Shown here: positions 63,802-64,000 of the stretch, piece after piece
Layout: the number at the start of each line of letters is the position of its first letter
How positions within the stretch are numbered: the stretch's first letter is position 1
Source of the DNA: Granulicella mallensis
GTDB taxonomy: Bacteria > Acidobacteriota > Terriglobia > Terriglobales > Acidobacteriaceae
DNA: 64,000 bases
Direction: 5' to 3'
Assembly: GCF_014203225.1 (NCBI RefSeq)
Contig: NZ_JACHIO010000012.1
Coordinates: 124,001 to 188,000, forward strand
Made by a program: the position numbers and the translations under genes
Notes under the pieces: generated by a model
Told to the model about the DNA's origin: nothing
Seen by the model: the letters and a program-made list of their open reading frames with translations, nothing else
Databases searched by the model: none

Positions 63802-63842
63802 AGGCCGGAAGCGTAGACCATGCGCTATCCGGCCTTCTTCCT
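63802..63842 (+). terminator. Hairpin terminator after the Gfo/Idh/MocA gene
   Basis: AGGCCGGA at 63802 and TCCGGCCT ending at 63835 pair, extended by AGCG/CGCT with one bulged base. TCTTCCTTTCC follows. Confidence 0.75.
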
Positions 63843-63959
63843 TTCCATCAATCTCAAGCGCGCGACATCTTTCCTTTCTGTACAACCGCTTGACAAGCGC
63901 AACCCGGCCTAGATATACCGCAGGAGACGGCTTTATCCTGGCCGAGCGATTTCATACCC

Positions 63960-64000
63960 ATGCCACCCACCTTTTCTTCTCCTTCTCGCCGCCAGTTTTT
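63960..64000 (+). CDS. Start of a putative Tat-exported protein (truncated by window edge)
   Basis: Thirteen codons from ATG 63960 (MPPTFSSPSRRQF) run off the window. The SRRQF start of a twin-arginine signal and the GGAG at about 63922-63925 (too distant for SD) make a second exported oxidoreductase plausible. Nothing else can be said. Confidence 0.45.
   Translation, partial: MPPTFSSPSRRQF

Overview
The window looks like chromosomal DNA of a soil acidobacterium of the Terriglobia type (Granulicella, Edaphobacter or Terriglobus relatives). This is an inference from GC-rich coding DNA, the complete GlgE trehalose/glucan pathway, a TIGR03435-like protein remnant, many secreted hydrolases, DoxX, DUF417, DUF1624 and TMEM175-type proteins, and frequent TTG/GTG starts behind strong Shine-Dalgarno (SD) sequences. 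No rRNA, CRISPR array, plasmid or phage module is visible. One tRNA-Pro is present.

Layout. (1) 1-10.8 kb: alpha-glucan and trehalose metabolism, with treY (cut by the window edge) and a GH15 hydrolase on the minus strand. glgE, a treS-maltokinase fusion, a degenerate glycosyltransferase-like protein, a membrane protein and an orphan acyl carrier protein follow on the plus strand. TreS makes maltose, the maltokinase domain makes maltose-1-phosphate, GlgE polymerises it, and TreY returns glucan ends to trehalose. (2) 10.8-16 kb, minus strand: cysD-cysN-cysH sulfate assimilation followed by XdhC- and MocA-like genes. A 13-codon leader ORF with five Cys codons precedes cysD and looks like a cysteine attenuator. 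(3) 16-36.5 kb: accessory region with tRNA-Pro, recombinase, IS200 and IS1182 remnants and several frameshifted genes. It also carries secreted proteins (arylsulfatase, multicopper oxidase, phosphoesterase, beta-propellers, GH71) and two tandem 33/34-aa membrane-peptide genes too short for ordinary gene calling. (4) 36.5-49 kb: patatin, DUF1624, an Rcl-like pair (disulfide oxidoreductase plus DUF417), an ECF sigma factor, a hydrolase/SDR run in which two enzymes lack catalytic residues, a class II aldolase, a lone receiver domain and EgtB. (5) 49-58.3 kb: a GAF-GAF sigma54 activator, an aquaporin-like channel, and a six-gene minus-strand operon (PLP decarboxylase, PaaK-like adenylating enzyme, four divergent AidA/PixA-like paralogues). 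(6) 58.4-64 kb: DNA repair genes (Ogt, Mug, an ATL protein), a GNAT, a PEP-mutase-family enzyme, DoxX, a Tat-exported Gfo/Idh/MocA oxidoreductase and the first codons of another likely Tat substrate.

The strongest candidates for undescribed biology are the decarboxylase/ligase/AidA-like operon, the polycysteine leader of cysDNH and the tandem micro-membrane proteins. All functions are read from sequence motifs by eye. No database search was run.
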